In this document: one piece after another, positions 8,027 to 17,142 of the stretch
Numbering within the stretch: the first letter of the stretch is position 1
Layout: every line of letters starts with the position of its first letter
Notes under the pieces: model-generated
Database searches by the model: none
What the model saw: only the letters and a program-made list of their open reading frames with translations
What the model was told of the DNA's origin: nothing
Position numbers and translations under genes: made by a program
Assembly (NCBI RefSeq): GCF_042139015.1
Contig: NZ_JBHIKY010000011.1
Location: 71,036 to 135,035, forward strand
Length of the DNA stretch: 64,000 nt
Source: JBHIKY01 sp042139015
GTDB lineage: Bacteria > Bacillota > Bacilli > Bacillales > Marinococcaceae
Reading direction: 5' to 3'

Positions 8027-8971
8027 ATGACTCTTACAGACAAACTGTACCCACTATTTATTTTTACTGCAGCTGCTATCGGCCTGAGCCTCAGTCTTGT
8101 GGAGTTCTTACATAACAGCTCCGGCTTTCTGCTGACCCCATTCCTTATGGGAATGCTTTATTTTACTTTTTTGCAGCTTCCTGTCAAAAAAGTAAAAGCT
8201 GGTCTTCAACACAAGTCATTTGCAGGAGCAAGCCTTCTGCTCAACTTTGTTTGGACACCTCTTCTCGCATGGGTTCTCGCAATGATATTTCTATCCGGCC
8301 AACCCGGGCTCTGGCTAGGCTTTATCATGCTGCTGGTAACGCCGTGCACGGATTGGTACTTAATTTTCACCCGCCTCTCCAAAGGAAATACAGCTCTTTC
8401 CGCAAGTGTACTGCCGCTGAATTTACTGCTCCAGCTTCTTTTGCTGCCGGTGTATCTACTGCTATTCAGCGGGAAAGCTGCTTTTGTTGAACCAGCCTTC
8501 TTATTTGAGAGCATTCTATTAGTGCTGGCTGTACCTCTTATCCTGGCTGTTGTGACGCAGGCAGTACTAAAAAATGACAAAAGGAAATCTGTAATTAAAA
8601 AAACGGAAGGCCTTCCCCTTTTCTTACTTTGCATGGCTGTCGCGGCAATGTTTACAGCTAATGGCAGTGTTTTAATTAAAAATTTAGAAGTAATTATACT
8701 TTTGGTGCTGCCGCTGTTATGCTTCTTTGTGATAAATATAGCAGTCAGTCAGCTTACAGGACGTTTATTAGGGTTTGCTCCTCCGGAAAAAATCAGTTTA
8801 AGCTTTACAGTGATTGCTCGCAATTCTCCCATTGCTCTTGCTATAGCTGTTACAGCTTTTCCGGACCAGCCTTATACAGCCCTAGCATTAATCATCGGCG
8901 CAATGCTGGAGCTCCCAATGCTTGCCTTTCTCAGTCATATATTACGGCGTATCAAAAGACGTACACCATAA
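8027..8971 (+). CDS. BASS/ACR3-like transporter
   Basis: A 314-residue membrane protein with about 10 membrane segments. The segment MLLVTPCTDWYLIFTRLSKGN matches the conserved cysteine-containing helix of the bile acid:sodium symporter superfamily, particularly the branch labelled arsenic-resistance protein (ACR3 has APCT at this place). ARNSPIALAIAVTAFP near the C-terminus is the second conserved crossover helix. Whether it exports arsenite or moves an organic anion cannot be told; no arsR or arsC is nearby. It follows padR and the DUF2812 relic on the same strand, so PadR may control it. Confidence 0.75.
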   Translation: MTLTDKLYPLFIFTAAAIGLSLSLVEFLHNSSGFLLTPFLMGMLYFTFLQLPVKKVKAGLQHKSFAGASLLLNFVWTPLLAWVLAMIFLSGQPGLWLGFIMLLVTPCTDWYLIFTRLSKGNTALSASVLPLNLLLQLLLLPVYLLLFSGKAAFVEPAFLFESILLVLAVPLILAVVTQAVLKNDKRKSVIKKTEGLPLFLLCMAVAAMFTANGSVLIKNLEVIILLVLPLLCFFVINIAVSQLTGRLLGFAPPEKISLSFTVIARNSPIALAIAVTAFPDQPYTALALIIGAMLELPMLAFLSHILRRIKRRTP

Positions 8972-9083
8972 GAAAAAAGGTGCATGTTTTTAGAACATTT
9001 ATTGAACAAGGTAGGATTTAAAAATATATTATTAAGCCATATACTATAATGAGACGATACATCGATGAGAGGACGTTCTGATT

Positions 9084-10322
9084 TTGATTGAGACCTTATT
9101 AATTAACTTTTTAATCCTGCTATTCCCTGTGTTAATGTTTTTACTTTTTTTTGAACACAAAGTTCAAATCCACAACAATAAGTTTCTAGTGATATTTCTT
9201 TCATCGATAACGATGCTTCTTTGCATGAGCTTTCCGATTCAATTGGATATTGGCTTCATATTTGACCTGCGATATGTACCATTTGTCCTTGCAGCTTTGT
9301 TCGGAGGCTACAAAACAGCACTTCCGTTATTTATCATGCTCAACGCCTATCGTTTCCTCATTGGAGGCGATGGAGCATTTTTGTCTCTCGCTTTTTCCAC
9401 GATTATCTTTTTCATCGTGCCTTTGTTTCATGAAAAATTTGTAAAGCTTGAGTCAAGAAATAGAATATTTGCTGCTTCATTTGCGACCTTTTCAACGATG
9501 GTTTTTTATTTATTTACCCTGAGCTTTTTCTTTCCTGAATTAAATACGGAGTTTTGGATTATTACCATTAATGCCTTGTCTATTCAGGTGGCAGCTACCA
9601 TTATTATCATGATCCTTATTGAACGGATTTTATTGAATATCAAGACAAGGGAATATTTTTTACATTCGGAACGGTTGAACGTCATCAGTGAGCTGTCCGC
9701 AAGTGTGTCCCATGAAATTAGAAATCCTCTCACTGTGACAAAAGGCTTTCTGCAGTTGCTGAATGAATCAAAAACCCTTTCCTGGGAAGAAAGAAGCTAC
9801 ATCGATTTTTCACTTCAGGAATTAAAACGGGCAGAAAATATCGTGAATGATTATCTGGCTCTTGCGAAGCCCCAATCAGAGAATATGGTCTATACCGACC
9901 TGAAGGAAGAAACCGAATACGTAAAAAATATAATGATGCCGTATGCCCATCTTCATAAAGTCGAAGTGTACCAGACCTTTACAAACACCTTAAAACGAAT
10001 GTGCGACAAAAACCAGGTCCAGCAATGTCTGTTGAACTTATATAAAAATGCCATTGAAGCAATGCAGGAAAACGGTGGTGTTCTCACAGTCACCATTTAT
10101 AATCAAAAGCAATCGATAATTATCAAGATAAAGGATACTGGGATTGGAATGACAAAAGAAGAACTGTCCCGGCTCGGCAGACCGTATTATTCAACAAAAG
10201 AGGAAGGCACCGGCATGGGGATGATTATGGTTTACAGCACTGTTAATAAAACTGGAGGAAGGGTAGACGTGGAAAGTGTCAAAGGAAAAGGGACGACCTT
10301 TACTATCATTCTTCCTGTATAG
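9084..10322 (+). CDS. KinB-like membrane sensor histidine kinase
   Basis: A 412-residue kinase. Residues 1-185 form about six membrane segments with almost no external domain, as in KinB-type sporulation kinases and the 5TMR sensor family. The H-box ASVSHEIRNPLTVTKGF has phospho-acceptor His210. The ATP-binding domain shows the N-box (NLYKNAIEAM), G1 (IKDTGIGM) and G2 (GTGMGM). It starts at TTG 9084 about 10 bases after GAGAGGA. TATAAT occurs at 9045-9050 but without a clear -35 box. No response regulator gene is adjacent, consistent with an orphan kinase feeding a phosphorelay such as Spo0F/Spo0A. Confidence 0.85.
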   Translation: MIETLLINFLILLFPVLMFLLFFEHKVQIHNNKFLVIFLSSITMLLCMSFPIQLDIGFIFDLRYVPFVLAALFGGYKTALPLFIMLNAYRFLIGGDGAFLSLAFSTIIFFIVPLFHEKFVKLESRNRIFAASFATFSTMVFYLFTLSFFFPELNTEFWIITINALSIQVAATIIIMILIERILLNIKTREYFLHSERLNVISELSASVSHEIRNPLTVTKGFLQLLNESKTLSWEERSYIDFSLQELKRAENIVNDYLALAKPQSENMVYTDLKEETEYVKNIMMPYAHLHKVEVYQTFTNTLKRMCDKNQVQQCLLNLYKNAIEAMQENGGVLTVTIYNQKQSIIIKIKDTGIGMTKEELSRLGRPYYSTKEEGTGMGMIMVYSTVNKTGGRVDVESVKGKGTTFTIILPV

Positions 10323-10432
10323 GACTTTCAGGGAAACTAATGTATATTGGCAGGCAATGCCAACAAAGAAGCGCCGCTGACTGCATTTGAATTAGTGAAA
10401 GTTCACTAGTTCTAATCAGATTAAATACAGGA

Positions 10433-10725
10433 AGAGACTGGGACAAAAGTATATTATTTATTGCAAAACCCAGACGATTCTACTGAATCAGTCTGGATTG
10501 TTTGTGACCTATAAGTTTTTGTAATTAGTTCCGTCAAAACACTTCGCTTTCCGAAGGTACGGACCGAGCCTTTCTGACAGGAAGAACGCTGCCTGTGGAG
10601 TCTCCGAGACTCATGCTGTTCCCTCGGAAGTCTTCGCACTTTGACTACGCATTAAACCTGTTTTCTCATTCAAAGAATTTAATATTCGTCTTTCATGAGA
10701 CTATTTTTGATTAGTCCCAGTCTCT
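10433..10725. mobile_element. MITE-like element with 12 bp terminal inverted repeats
   Basis: AGAGACTGGGAC (10433-10444) and its exact complement GTCCCAGTCTCT (10714-10725) bound a 293-base segment with no coding capacity. The interior contains a GC-rich stretch (10540-10640) with partial self-complementarity. Short elements ending in AGACTGGGAC are common between genes in Bacillaceae, and I infer a non-autonomous transposable or palindromic element. Confidence 0.6.
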
Positions 10726-10994
10726 GGTTTTTTTAATGCTCTTTTTCAAATGTTTTACAATCAGTTTCTCCCATATCTGATGCTTCTCTGCCGTTATGGC
10801 TGATAACGTAAATGCTTTCTGCTGTACATTTATTGCCATTATCCCAGTACTTACAGTTGTTTACTTCACAAAGCACATCCTGAGCCAAGGGGCTTCACCT
10901 CCTCAGCCATATCTTGTACTTTTTTTCCCAAATCCATACAATCCTCAGACGGAGATTTGTGGAAATTTGATTTTTGTAGTAAGGCTGCGGTTAT

Positions 10995-11175
10995 CCAGAC
11001 CCTGGTTCCGCTATTTGCTCCAAACAACCGATTTTTATTGTTTTGGCGGACATGGGTTCTGTTATCTGCCGTATAGTTGGCCAAATCCCTCGCTATTCAG
11101 GCAAATAGCGTATCTCATGTCCGCCAGCCCTTCAAAAAGTTCCCTTTTTGAGCGAATAACGGATCTACTGTCCGC
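10995..11175. repeat. Four-unit palindromic repeat, copy A
   Basis: Four copies of a 20-22 base unit (type GCGGACATGGGTTCCGTTAT) in the orientation + + - -: 10995-11016, 11045-11065, 11104-11125 (minus) and 11155-11175 (minus). The spacers are 28-38 bases. The stretch CTCCAAACAACC between units 1 and 2 is also found in copy D. Confidence 0.75.
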
Positions 11176-11233
11176 ACACACTCTTTTTCGCAATCGTCAG
11201 CCCTGCCTAAGCTGTCTCCAGTATACAGGTGTC

Positions 11234-13003
11234 TCAACGATTATTCTTTTTATGTCCGTGATAAATTACCTGCATTAAATTAATACGGTGGCTTTTCGTG
11301 AGTGTGCCGCTGCTAAATAACGCATGCACATCTTTTTTCTTTAGTCCCGCCGCTATTATATTAATGCCATCGGCATACTGATCGATGGAGCGCTGCCATT
11401 CCTCAGTGCCCATAATCGACAGCCAGTCCGCCCATGATTCCTGATGAGCTTTTGTTTTACCAGTTTTTCGTTTTATTTCACGAGCTGCCCAAATTACGAA
11501 CTGAATAATAACATTGATAAACCATGGATAATAGGGGAGCTTTCCTTCACCGTGAAAAAGCCATTTGGTCGGTTGCAGCAGCGGCTTCGCAGCTTTTTGA
11601 AACAACCGGCGGTTCATTTTCCATTTTTGCGGAATGGATGCACTTAATTTCACTATGTCCTTTGCCATAAATGGTTCATAGCTTCGGAAAAGCCTGCGGT
11701 TGCCATGCAGATTAGGAATGTTCATGTTCATTGAGCTCGGCCACAGCTCAAACCATTCCTCCGATGATTCCGGGCGTAGGCTTTTTACATACTCCAGATG
11801 AGCCTGACGTCGTTTCGTGATTTCAGATAGTATCTCTTTTGTAAATGCTTTGTTGGAGACAGGAGCTCCTGCTGAGTACGAACGCCGCTTTATTTGAGGT
11901 ACAAAGGGAAATCGGGTGGAGCCCCTGATTTTCTTGATGCGTGCCCCCTTCAGCAGGGCATCTGAAAATAGACCTCCATACACCGCAGCGTAGCGGTTCA
12001 AGTTACACTTTTTGTGAAATCCGAACGTATGCACGTGGTGAAATTGCGAGCCGCTTCCTACAAGGTCCGCTGCACTCGGAAGTATATTCAAGTAATGCGT
12101 TTTATTCCGAGTTTCCACATGAAACTCCGCTCCGTAAGCGACAGCCGCTTTTTTAGCGATTTCTCCTTCACGGTTCATTCCATCAAGGAAGATATACGCA
12201 TCCCTGCGAATTTTTCCCGGCAAAAGTGCTGATAGAACGCGTGAATCCTCTCCCCCGCTGATAAACTGAGCCACCGGGTCGAGCCCTTGAACCGTTGTAT
12301 CCACGTAGTTCTGGAGACTGTGTCTGCTCTCTGCTGCTGTCTGCTCTAATGTATGGTCGGTGATAATTTCTTTTGGAAGCCAGTATTCTTCTGTCTGCAG
12401 CGGAGCTCCCTTTTCTTTAGAAGTATGTACTGACGCAGGGGCCAGCTGGCGCAGATTCGTATATGCCGTATAAGGATAGGTCACGATCCCGTGCAGAATA
12501 AAGTCAGCCTGAGAGGCAACATCAACATTGTTCTGTTCACCGGCGGCTCCGGCCAGCATATCCACATGAGTTGCCAGCAGCAGATCTTCTTTCTCACCGC
12601 AGGCATATACCGGGATAAAAGCCATTAGGTCAGTGACACAAGTTAGTTCAGACGTCTGTTTATTTAGAATAAAGACTACAAACGGACCGCTTACATCCTC
12701 GTCCCATTTCATTCGGCCATGAAGCCATCGCTCATGTACTGCCGTTGTTCCAGCCGTCTGATCTCCATCTTGAAGAAAGTCGTTTTCTTGAAAACAAAGA
12801 ACTGGGCCGCCTAACACTACAGTGATATACTGTTCTGATTCGTGAGGCTGAAAGCCGTGATAAAGATTTTCACTTACCGCCAAAGTACCCCATTCACCAT
12901 GAAATTCGCGGACCTCAGGCTTATCCTCCTGGTATATGGTTTGTATTTCCTTAATAAAAGACCCTGGCTCAGCAGGCTTCTTCTTATAAATAAAATCGCT
13001 CAT
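11234..13003 (-). CDS. Asparagine-synthase-like protein of the EPS cluster
   Basis: A 589-residue protein of the asparagine synthase C-terminal family (ATP pyrophosphatase, which activates a carboxylate by adenylation). The PP-loop motif is FISGGEDSRVLSALL at about residue 248. The N-terminal region (1-180) resembles a class II glutamine amidotransferase domain, but the protein begins MSDFIYKKK and lacks the Cys at position 2 needed for glutaminase activity, so ammonia or another amine would have to come from elsewhere. Such genes occur in surface-polysaccharide loci, where a role in amide formation on a sugar is assumed but unproven. It is the last gene of the first EPS cluster, 42 bases behind the flippase gene. 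Confidence 0.75.
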   Translation of the reverse strand: MSDFIYKKKPAEPGSFIKEIQTIYQEDKPEVREFHGEWGTLAVSENLYHGFQPHESEQYITVVLGGPVLCFQENDFLQDGDQTAGTTAVHERWLHGRMKWDEDVSGPFVVFILNKQTSELTCVTDLMAFIPVYACGEKEDLLLATHVDMLAGAAGEQNNVDVASQADFILHGIVTYPYTAYTNLRQLAPASVHTSKEKGAPLQTEEYWLPKEIITDHTLEQTAAESRHSLQNYVDTTVQGLDPVAQFISGGEDSRVLSALLPGKIRRDAYIFLDGMNREGEIAKKAAVAYGAEFHVETRNKTHYLNILPSAADLVGSGSQFHHVHTFGFHKKCNLNRYAAVYGGLFSDALLKGARIKKIRGSTRFPFVPQIKRRSYSAGAPVSNKAFTKEILSEITKRRQAHLEYVKSLRPESSEEWFELWPSSMNMNIPNLHGNRRLFRSYEPFMAKDIVKLSASIPQKWKMNRRLFQKAAKPLLQPTKWLFHGEGKLPYYPWFINVIIQFVIWAAREIKRKTGKTKAHQESWADWLSIMGTEEWQRSIDQYADGINIIAAGLKKKDVHALFSSGTLTKSHRINLMQVIYHGHKKNNR

Positions 13004-13045
13004 TTGTTATACCACCATTATTTAGACTTGCACGGGAAATCGAAA

Positions 13046-14362
13046 TTATTTACGTCCTTCCCGCTCCGCATCGAATTTTTTGCTGATATTTAATGTACAT
13101 AAAATCAGTCCTGCATTGAGCAGGGAGCCTGAAATTCCAAATAGAGCTATTGCTGCGAGATCACTCGAGAACACATAATAACCAACAGCAAGCGCGCCAA
13201 GCCGAATTACCAGCATGACAATAGTGTACTTCAAGTGAAACGCCTGGGCTGACAATACTGGAAGGGCACGGACACTCGGCCTGTTCATGAATCCAAAAAA
13301 CGACCATAATGCCATCCAGCGCGCATATTCCCCTGCGTCCTGCCAATCAGCACCAAATACAAAGCTGAACAACCAGGGCCCGAATAAAAAGACAAGACCG
13401 AATGGGACTGCAGCTACTACTGCGAGTCCATTTGTCGCCTTCTTAATCAAATATGTAAGATTTTCCCCTTTGTTGGCCGCTTCCGAAATTCGCGGATAAA
13501 ATACGTCCCCAACAGACTTTCCTATCAGCTGAGTCGGCATGTTCAGCACTGTTCGGCCGATCGAATAAAAGCCTGCTGCCGCAGGTCCGAAAAATGTACT
13601 TAACATCAAAACCGGCAGATTCTGAGAGACTGCACTGATTAATGCCTCCGGCGCTCTATACTTTGGAAAGTCTCTATGTCTGTCCGCCAATTCCTTTAAG
13701 GATGCAGCTTCTTCCTCTTTCTTCACCGGTTTTCGTACACCGGCTCGTTTTGCCGATAATATCAGCATAAACGCATTTAATGCCTGCCCGAGAACCGTTA
13801 ACACTATCAGGACGGCAGCCACCGGATGAAAGAAGCCCATTCCTACCTTACTTCCCTGTAGTATAATTGCATGCATCACTTTAACTCTGGCAGTTATGCT
13901 GAATTGCTGCGTTCTGATAAGCCACTGTTCAGCTACCTGTAAAAATCCTGCAAACAAAATTACCAACGGAATTAAATACAAATACACAGCGATGTCTTCA
14001 ATACGAAAAAGCCGGGCAATCGACTCGTTGAAAAATAACAATATGAGCCCCACCATCACGGAAATAGCGGCTGCGATATATAAAGACAGTCGGATTAATC
14101 CGGTGGCATCGCTGTTTTTCCTCGGAAGCACAATCGCAATAGGATATGTTAAGGCGGCCACCGGTGAAATAATCATCACAGCCGCTGTGAAAACGCCCAT
14201 CATTCCGAACGCTTCTGGTCCATACAGGCGGGTGATCACCGGTGACAGGGCCATCCCGATCGCCTGAGCTGCCGCGGTGCCTGAGGCCATGATGATGACA
14301 TTACGCACAAATGGTCGTTTCTTTAGATTTTTAAAAGCACTTTTTAGTTTGTTTATCATCAC
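13046..14362 (-). CDS. Polysaccharide flippase (Wzx-type)
   Basis: A 438-residue membrane protein of the MOP/Wzx superfamily with about 12 membrane segments. The opening NVIIMASGTAAAQAIGMALSPVITRLYGPEAFGMMGVF is the typical first helix pair of PST-type flippases (Polysacc_synt). It would flip undecaprenyl-linked repeat units to the outer face of the membrane. Its partner polymerase is likely the O-antigen-ligase-like protein at 17139-18527. A 499-base gap with a repeat separates it from the upstream glycosyltransferase. Confidence 0.85.
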   Translation of the reverse strand: MMINKLKSAFKNLKKRPFVRNVIIMASGTAAAQAIGMALSPVITRLYGPEAFGMMGVFTAAVMIISPVAALTYPIAIVLPRKNSDATGLIRLSLYIAAAISVMVGLILLFFNESIARLFRIEDIAVYLYLIPLVILFAGFLQVAEQWLIRTQQFSITARVKVMHAIILQGSKVGMGFFHPVAAVLIVLTVLGQALNAFMLILSAKRAGVRKPVKKEEEAASLKELADRHRDFPKYRAPEALISAVSQNLPVLMLSTFFGPAAAGFYSIGRTVLNMPTQLIGKSVGDVFYPRISEAANKGENLTYLIKKATNGLAVVAAVPFGLVFLFGPWLFSFVFGADWQDAGEYARWMALWSFFGFMNRPSVRALPVLSAQAFHLKYTIVMLVIRLGALAVGYYVFSSDLAAIALFGISGSLLNAGLILCTLNISKKFDAEREGRK

Positions 14363-14861
14363 TGAATTCCCCTTAGATCAGCGCAGGCAGCGCCTTTCCT
14401 TTTCAGATGCCGTGGTATTTTAGAATAAGCGTCAAAGAATCCCCACCATGGATAAAGATGAGGATGTTTCTGTGCGCTGCACTGTTTATTCGAGTAATTA
14501 TTTGAATCAGTATATGAGTGTTGTTTGGACGGCAACTACCGGTTCTCCGGCGGTGCCGGACATGGGTTCCGTTGACGCCTGAAACAAAAGCCAAATTACC
14601 TGTCAATTAAGCAGTTAGCGTACCTCCTATCCGCCGGCCATTCAATAAGAGGGAAATTTGATAGAATAACGGAACTCCTGTCCGCATCCAATTTTTCACT
14701 ATCGTCCGCTCGTGAAAAGACCTGCAGCGGAAGGCGGGGACTCCATGTCGACGAAAACCAGCACTCCCTCGACACCAGCAGGTACGGTCCGTAGCAGCGG
14801 GACACGAGCGCATGCTGCTGAAAAATTCAATTACCGATAGAAATTGACTTATGAAATTCAT
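14363..14861. other. Intergenic region with repeat and GC-rich remnant
   Basis: Interrupts the first EPS cluster between the GT2 gene and the flippase. It holds repeat copy B (14527-14685) and a GC-rich stretch (about 14690-14820) resembling the GC-rich interiors near copies A and E. The three short minus-strand frames here have no family resemblance and overlap the repeat. Confidence 0.5.
14527..14685. repeat. Four-unit palindromic repeat, copy B
   Basis: Units at 14552-14573 (+), 14614-14637 (-) and 14664-14685 (-) are clear. The first unit, about 14527-14550, is degenerate. The order + + - - is the same as copies A and D. Confidence 0.65.
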
Positions 14862-15890
14862 TCACTTATGTGGAAATTCTGTCTTAATGTATTGCTGCCA
14901 ATAGCTGTTTAATTTTCTCGATTTTGCACTCTGTACCAGTGTTTTTATTCCTCTGCCCGGCGGTGTATGCGACAGACGGTTTTTCAAGACTTTTCCCTGA
15001 ATTTTTGCCCGCAGCAGTGCGTTCTTGTCTAAATCGTTCTTTTCAATATTTTTCTTTACCTCAAGGAACTTTTTATAATTTTTGTTTCGAATATAAACCT
15101 CGCTCAGCTTCATAATGTGCTCTTCCGTCACATGGATCGCTGTTTCATCGTTCAGCTGCAGAAGAATATTATCCTTCTTGTAACGGTACAGCTCCTCAAG
15201 ACCTTGAAGCTTTGGTTCAAAGCTGTCAGTAATCCGGTTGTTGGAGTGGACCCGGTATAAAATTAACGGGTCCTCACAAATAAATACGCCATAGCCCGCG
15301 TGAATGATGCGGACATACAGATCCGTTTCCTGAGCGCTCTTTAAATGCTCCCGAAAACCGTTAACTTTTTCTAGACATTCTCTGCGGATTAACGGAAATG
15401 AAGCACCTCCGATAAAATTATCGATCAGAATTTTTTGAAGTGCCTCTTTCTGAGAATAATATTTGTTACTGCCGCGGCTGCTCTGCCGTAAAATGCTGCC
15501 TTTTTCATTAAAGACAAGGTTGTTGCAGCTGACCATCCCTGCATCTGGATGCTTTTTCATTGCAGCATACTGCTTTTCTAATTTTTTTCGGGACCAAATA
15601 TCATCATCATCTAAAAAGGCAATATAATCGCCGGCTGCCTGCTTAAAGCCATTGTTTCTTGCAATATTGCCGCCTTTAGGCTGATCATGACGGATGTAGT
15701 GAATTCTTTGATCGTCAATGCTTTTAATATATTCTTCTGTTCCGTCGTCCGACGCTTCGTCCACAATGATTAATTCAAGATGCTCATGAGTTTGCTGGAG
15801 TACGCTGTTAACCGCCTGACTCAGCAGTTTCTCTCGATTTCTTGTCGGAATAATAACACTGATAAGCTCTTTTAAACCTGAAGTGTTCAT
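14862..15890 (-). CDS. Family 2 glycosyltransferase
   Basis: A 342-residue GT-A fold glycosyltransferase. Motifs: ISVIIPTRNREKLLSQAVNSVLQQTH at the start, ELIIVDEASDDGTEE, GGNIARNNGFKQAAGDYIAFLDDDD (the DDD metal/nucleotide-sugar site) and a later ETDLYVRI acidic region. It would add a sugar to the lipid-linked repeat unit at the inner membrane face. A GTG at 15902 is in frame, but the ribosome site GTGAGGA lies just upstream of ATG 15890, so I use 15890. Confidence 0.85.
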   Translation of the reverse strand: MNTSGLKELISVIIPTRNREKLLSQAVNSVLQQTHEHLELIIVDEASDDGTEEYIKSIDDQRIHYIRHDQPKGGNIARNNGFKQAAGDYIAFLDDDDIWSRKKLEKQYAAMKKHPDAGMVSCNNLVFNEKGSILRQSSRGSNKYYSQKEALQKILIDNFIGGASFPLIRRECLEKVNGFREHLKSAQETDLYVRIIHAGYGVFICEDPLILYRVHSNNRITDSFEPKLQGLEELYRYKKDNILLQLNDETAIHVTEEHIMKLSEVYIRNKNYKKFLEVKKNIEKNDLDKNALLRAKIQGKVLKNRLSHTPPGRGIKTLVQSAKSRKLNSYWQQYIKTEFPHK

Positions 15891-16052
15891 TTTTATCCTC
15901 ACTTGCTAGCTGTATTTGACCCGCAGGCCGTTCCATTTATTATGCTTCTGTATTATATTTTCAGTTATTGCGATTTACTGATTATCACTATAAAGAAGCA
16001 TTGGAATGTTTTCAAGAAACTTTTGAAAAAGATCAATCTCTGCTTGATAATT

Positions 16053-16086
16053 AAAACCCCGTTCCCATCATACATGAAAACGAGGA
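16053..16086 (-). terminator. Possible terminator behind the GNAT gene
   Basis: On the minus strand, CCTCGTT pairs with AACGGGG (one G-T pair) across a 15-base loop, followed by TTTTAATT. It is weaker than the other terminators in the window, but its position just past the stop of the GNAT gene is right. Confidence 0.45.
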
Positions 16087-16104
16087 AGTCATTTTTTCCA
16101 CAGG

Positions 16105-17142
16105 TTAAAAGGAATCCACATCCCCCTGAGTGATCCACCAGCTGTCTTTTTCCATAAAGCTGCTGGTTTCTTGTAAAAAGTGAGCTACGATCGGCATTGG
16201 TTGATCCTTTTCTTTGAAAGCTCCCCGCTTTAAGGAGCGGGCTGCCTCTGTTTCAGGCAGGACCCATGTTTGAATATAGGCAGTATTCTTTAATTGCTCT
16301 AGTGCAGCCGTTACTAAATAGTCCCATATATGGTCCTCCGGATAAGCAAGCCAGTCGACGATGCTTCCAATATAAACGCTGCCTTTCGATGTTGTTTTTG
16401 TCTCTTTTTTTACCACAACGAAGCCTTTCAATTCCCTATTGTTCCATAATGCCAGTAGCTTATAGCTATTTTCAGGATGGCTGAAATAGCGCCATTTTAA
16501 GAAGTCAGCGTCTCTTTTCAGCATCACAGGACGGAGACTTTTTAGATCCTCAGCAAGTTTATCAAATGAGCTGTCGATATTGTCAGCCTCCTCCACTGTC
16601 CATCCAGGAGAAAGTGTTTTCGTCACTCGTGCATATTTTACTTTCTTAAACAATTCACCGGCCGGAATAAATGGCTTTGCCGCTTTTAAAAATGCTCCCG
16701 CCAAAGCTGCAGGATTCGTAATAAGGGTGTATCTGGAAATATTCCCGATGTGAACTGCACCAGTGTATGAAATTAGTAAATCTTTCGCTTTTTCCGCTGG
16801 AAATCCATATAAAAGAAATATTCCTTCTTCTGTTGCTTTCGCGATCATCTTTTCATTCAGCCTCTTATATATTCCACGCCCGCGTGCGTCCGGGTCGACC
16901 ATCGTATCAATTCTCAAGCCGATTTTTTTTTCGACTCCTTCGATATAGGCCGCACTTACCCACAGCGAAATATGGCCGATAATAGTGTTGTTTTCTTCAA
17001 ATACGAACGCCCATGGACGGGCTTCATGCATCCGTCCCTTAAATTTCCAATCCCAGACCGAGCGGGTGCGCTCCTTCTGAAATACCTTCGTAAACAAAGC
17101 CTGAATCTGCTGTTCATCTCCCGGCTGATACTCTCTAATCAT
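16105..17142 (-). CDS. GNAT-family N-acetyltransferase of the EPS cluster
   Basis: A 345-residue protein with an N-terminal GNAT domain (about 1-130). The acetyl-CoA pyrophosphate loop is visible as DTMVDPDARGRGIYKRLNEKM. The C-terminal 200 residues look like a second, partial GNAT lobe (FLKWRYFSHPENSYKLLALWNNRELKGFVVVKK), as in the long GNAT proteins found in polysaccharide loci. It probably acetylates an amino sugar. Its start overlaps the polymerase stop by 4 bases, indicating a single operon. Confidence 0.75.
   Translation of the reverse strand: MIREYQPGDEQQIQALFTKVFQKERTRSVWDWKFKGRMHEARPWAFVFEENNTIIGHISLWVSAAYIEGVEKKIGLRIDTMVDPDARGRGIYKRLNEKMIAKATEEGIFLLYGFPAEKAKDLLISYTGAVHIGNISRYTLITNPAALAGAFLKAAKPFIPAGELFKKVKYARVTKTLSPGWTVEEADNIDSSFDKLAEDLKSLRPVMLKRDADFLKWRYFSHPENSYKLLALWNNRELKGFVVVKKETKTTSKGSVYIGSIVDWLAYPEDHIWDYLVTAALEQLKNTAYIQTWVLPETEAARSLKRGAFKEKDQPMPIVAHFLQETSSFMEKDSWWITQGDVDSF

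Larger units (their letters stand above)
10323..11233. other. Repeat-filled intergenic region
   Basis: No gene is supported over about 910 bases. It holds a MITE-like element (10433-10725) and a four-unit palindromic repeat (10995-11175), each listed separately. A 160-codon frame on the plus strand runs through the repeat and into the asparagine-synthase-like gene and is not credible as a protein. Confidence 0.6.

Noticed and set aside
9003..9050. Sigma-H promoter before the KinB-like gene
   Set aside because: GTAGGATTT fits a sigma-H -35 box, but no matching GAAT -10 box lies at the right distance; TATAAT at 9045 also lacks a -35 partner.
10995..11175. CRISPR array
   Set aside because: The repeat units are degenerate, change orientation within a copy, number at most four, and no cas genes are present.
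10796..11278. 160-codon plus-strand frame
   Set aside because: It runs straight through the four-unit repeat and into the antisense of the asparagine-synthase-like gene; composition is not protein-like and no ribosome site precedes it.
14403..14861. Overlapping minus-strand frames of 60-85 codons
   Set aside because: They overlap repeat copy B and a GC-rich remnant, have Arg/Ser/Cys-rich translations and no ribosome sites.
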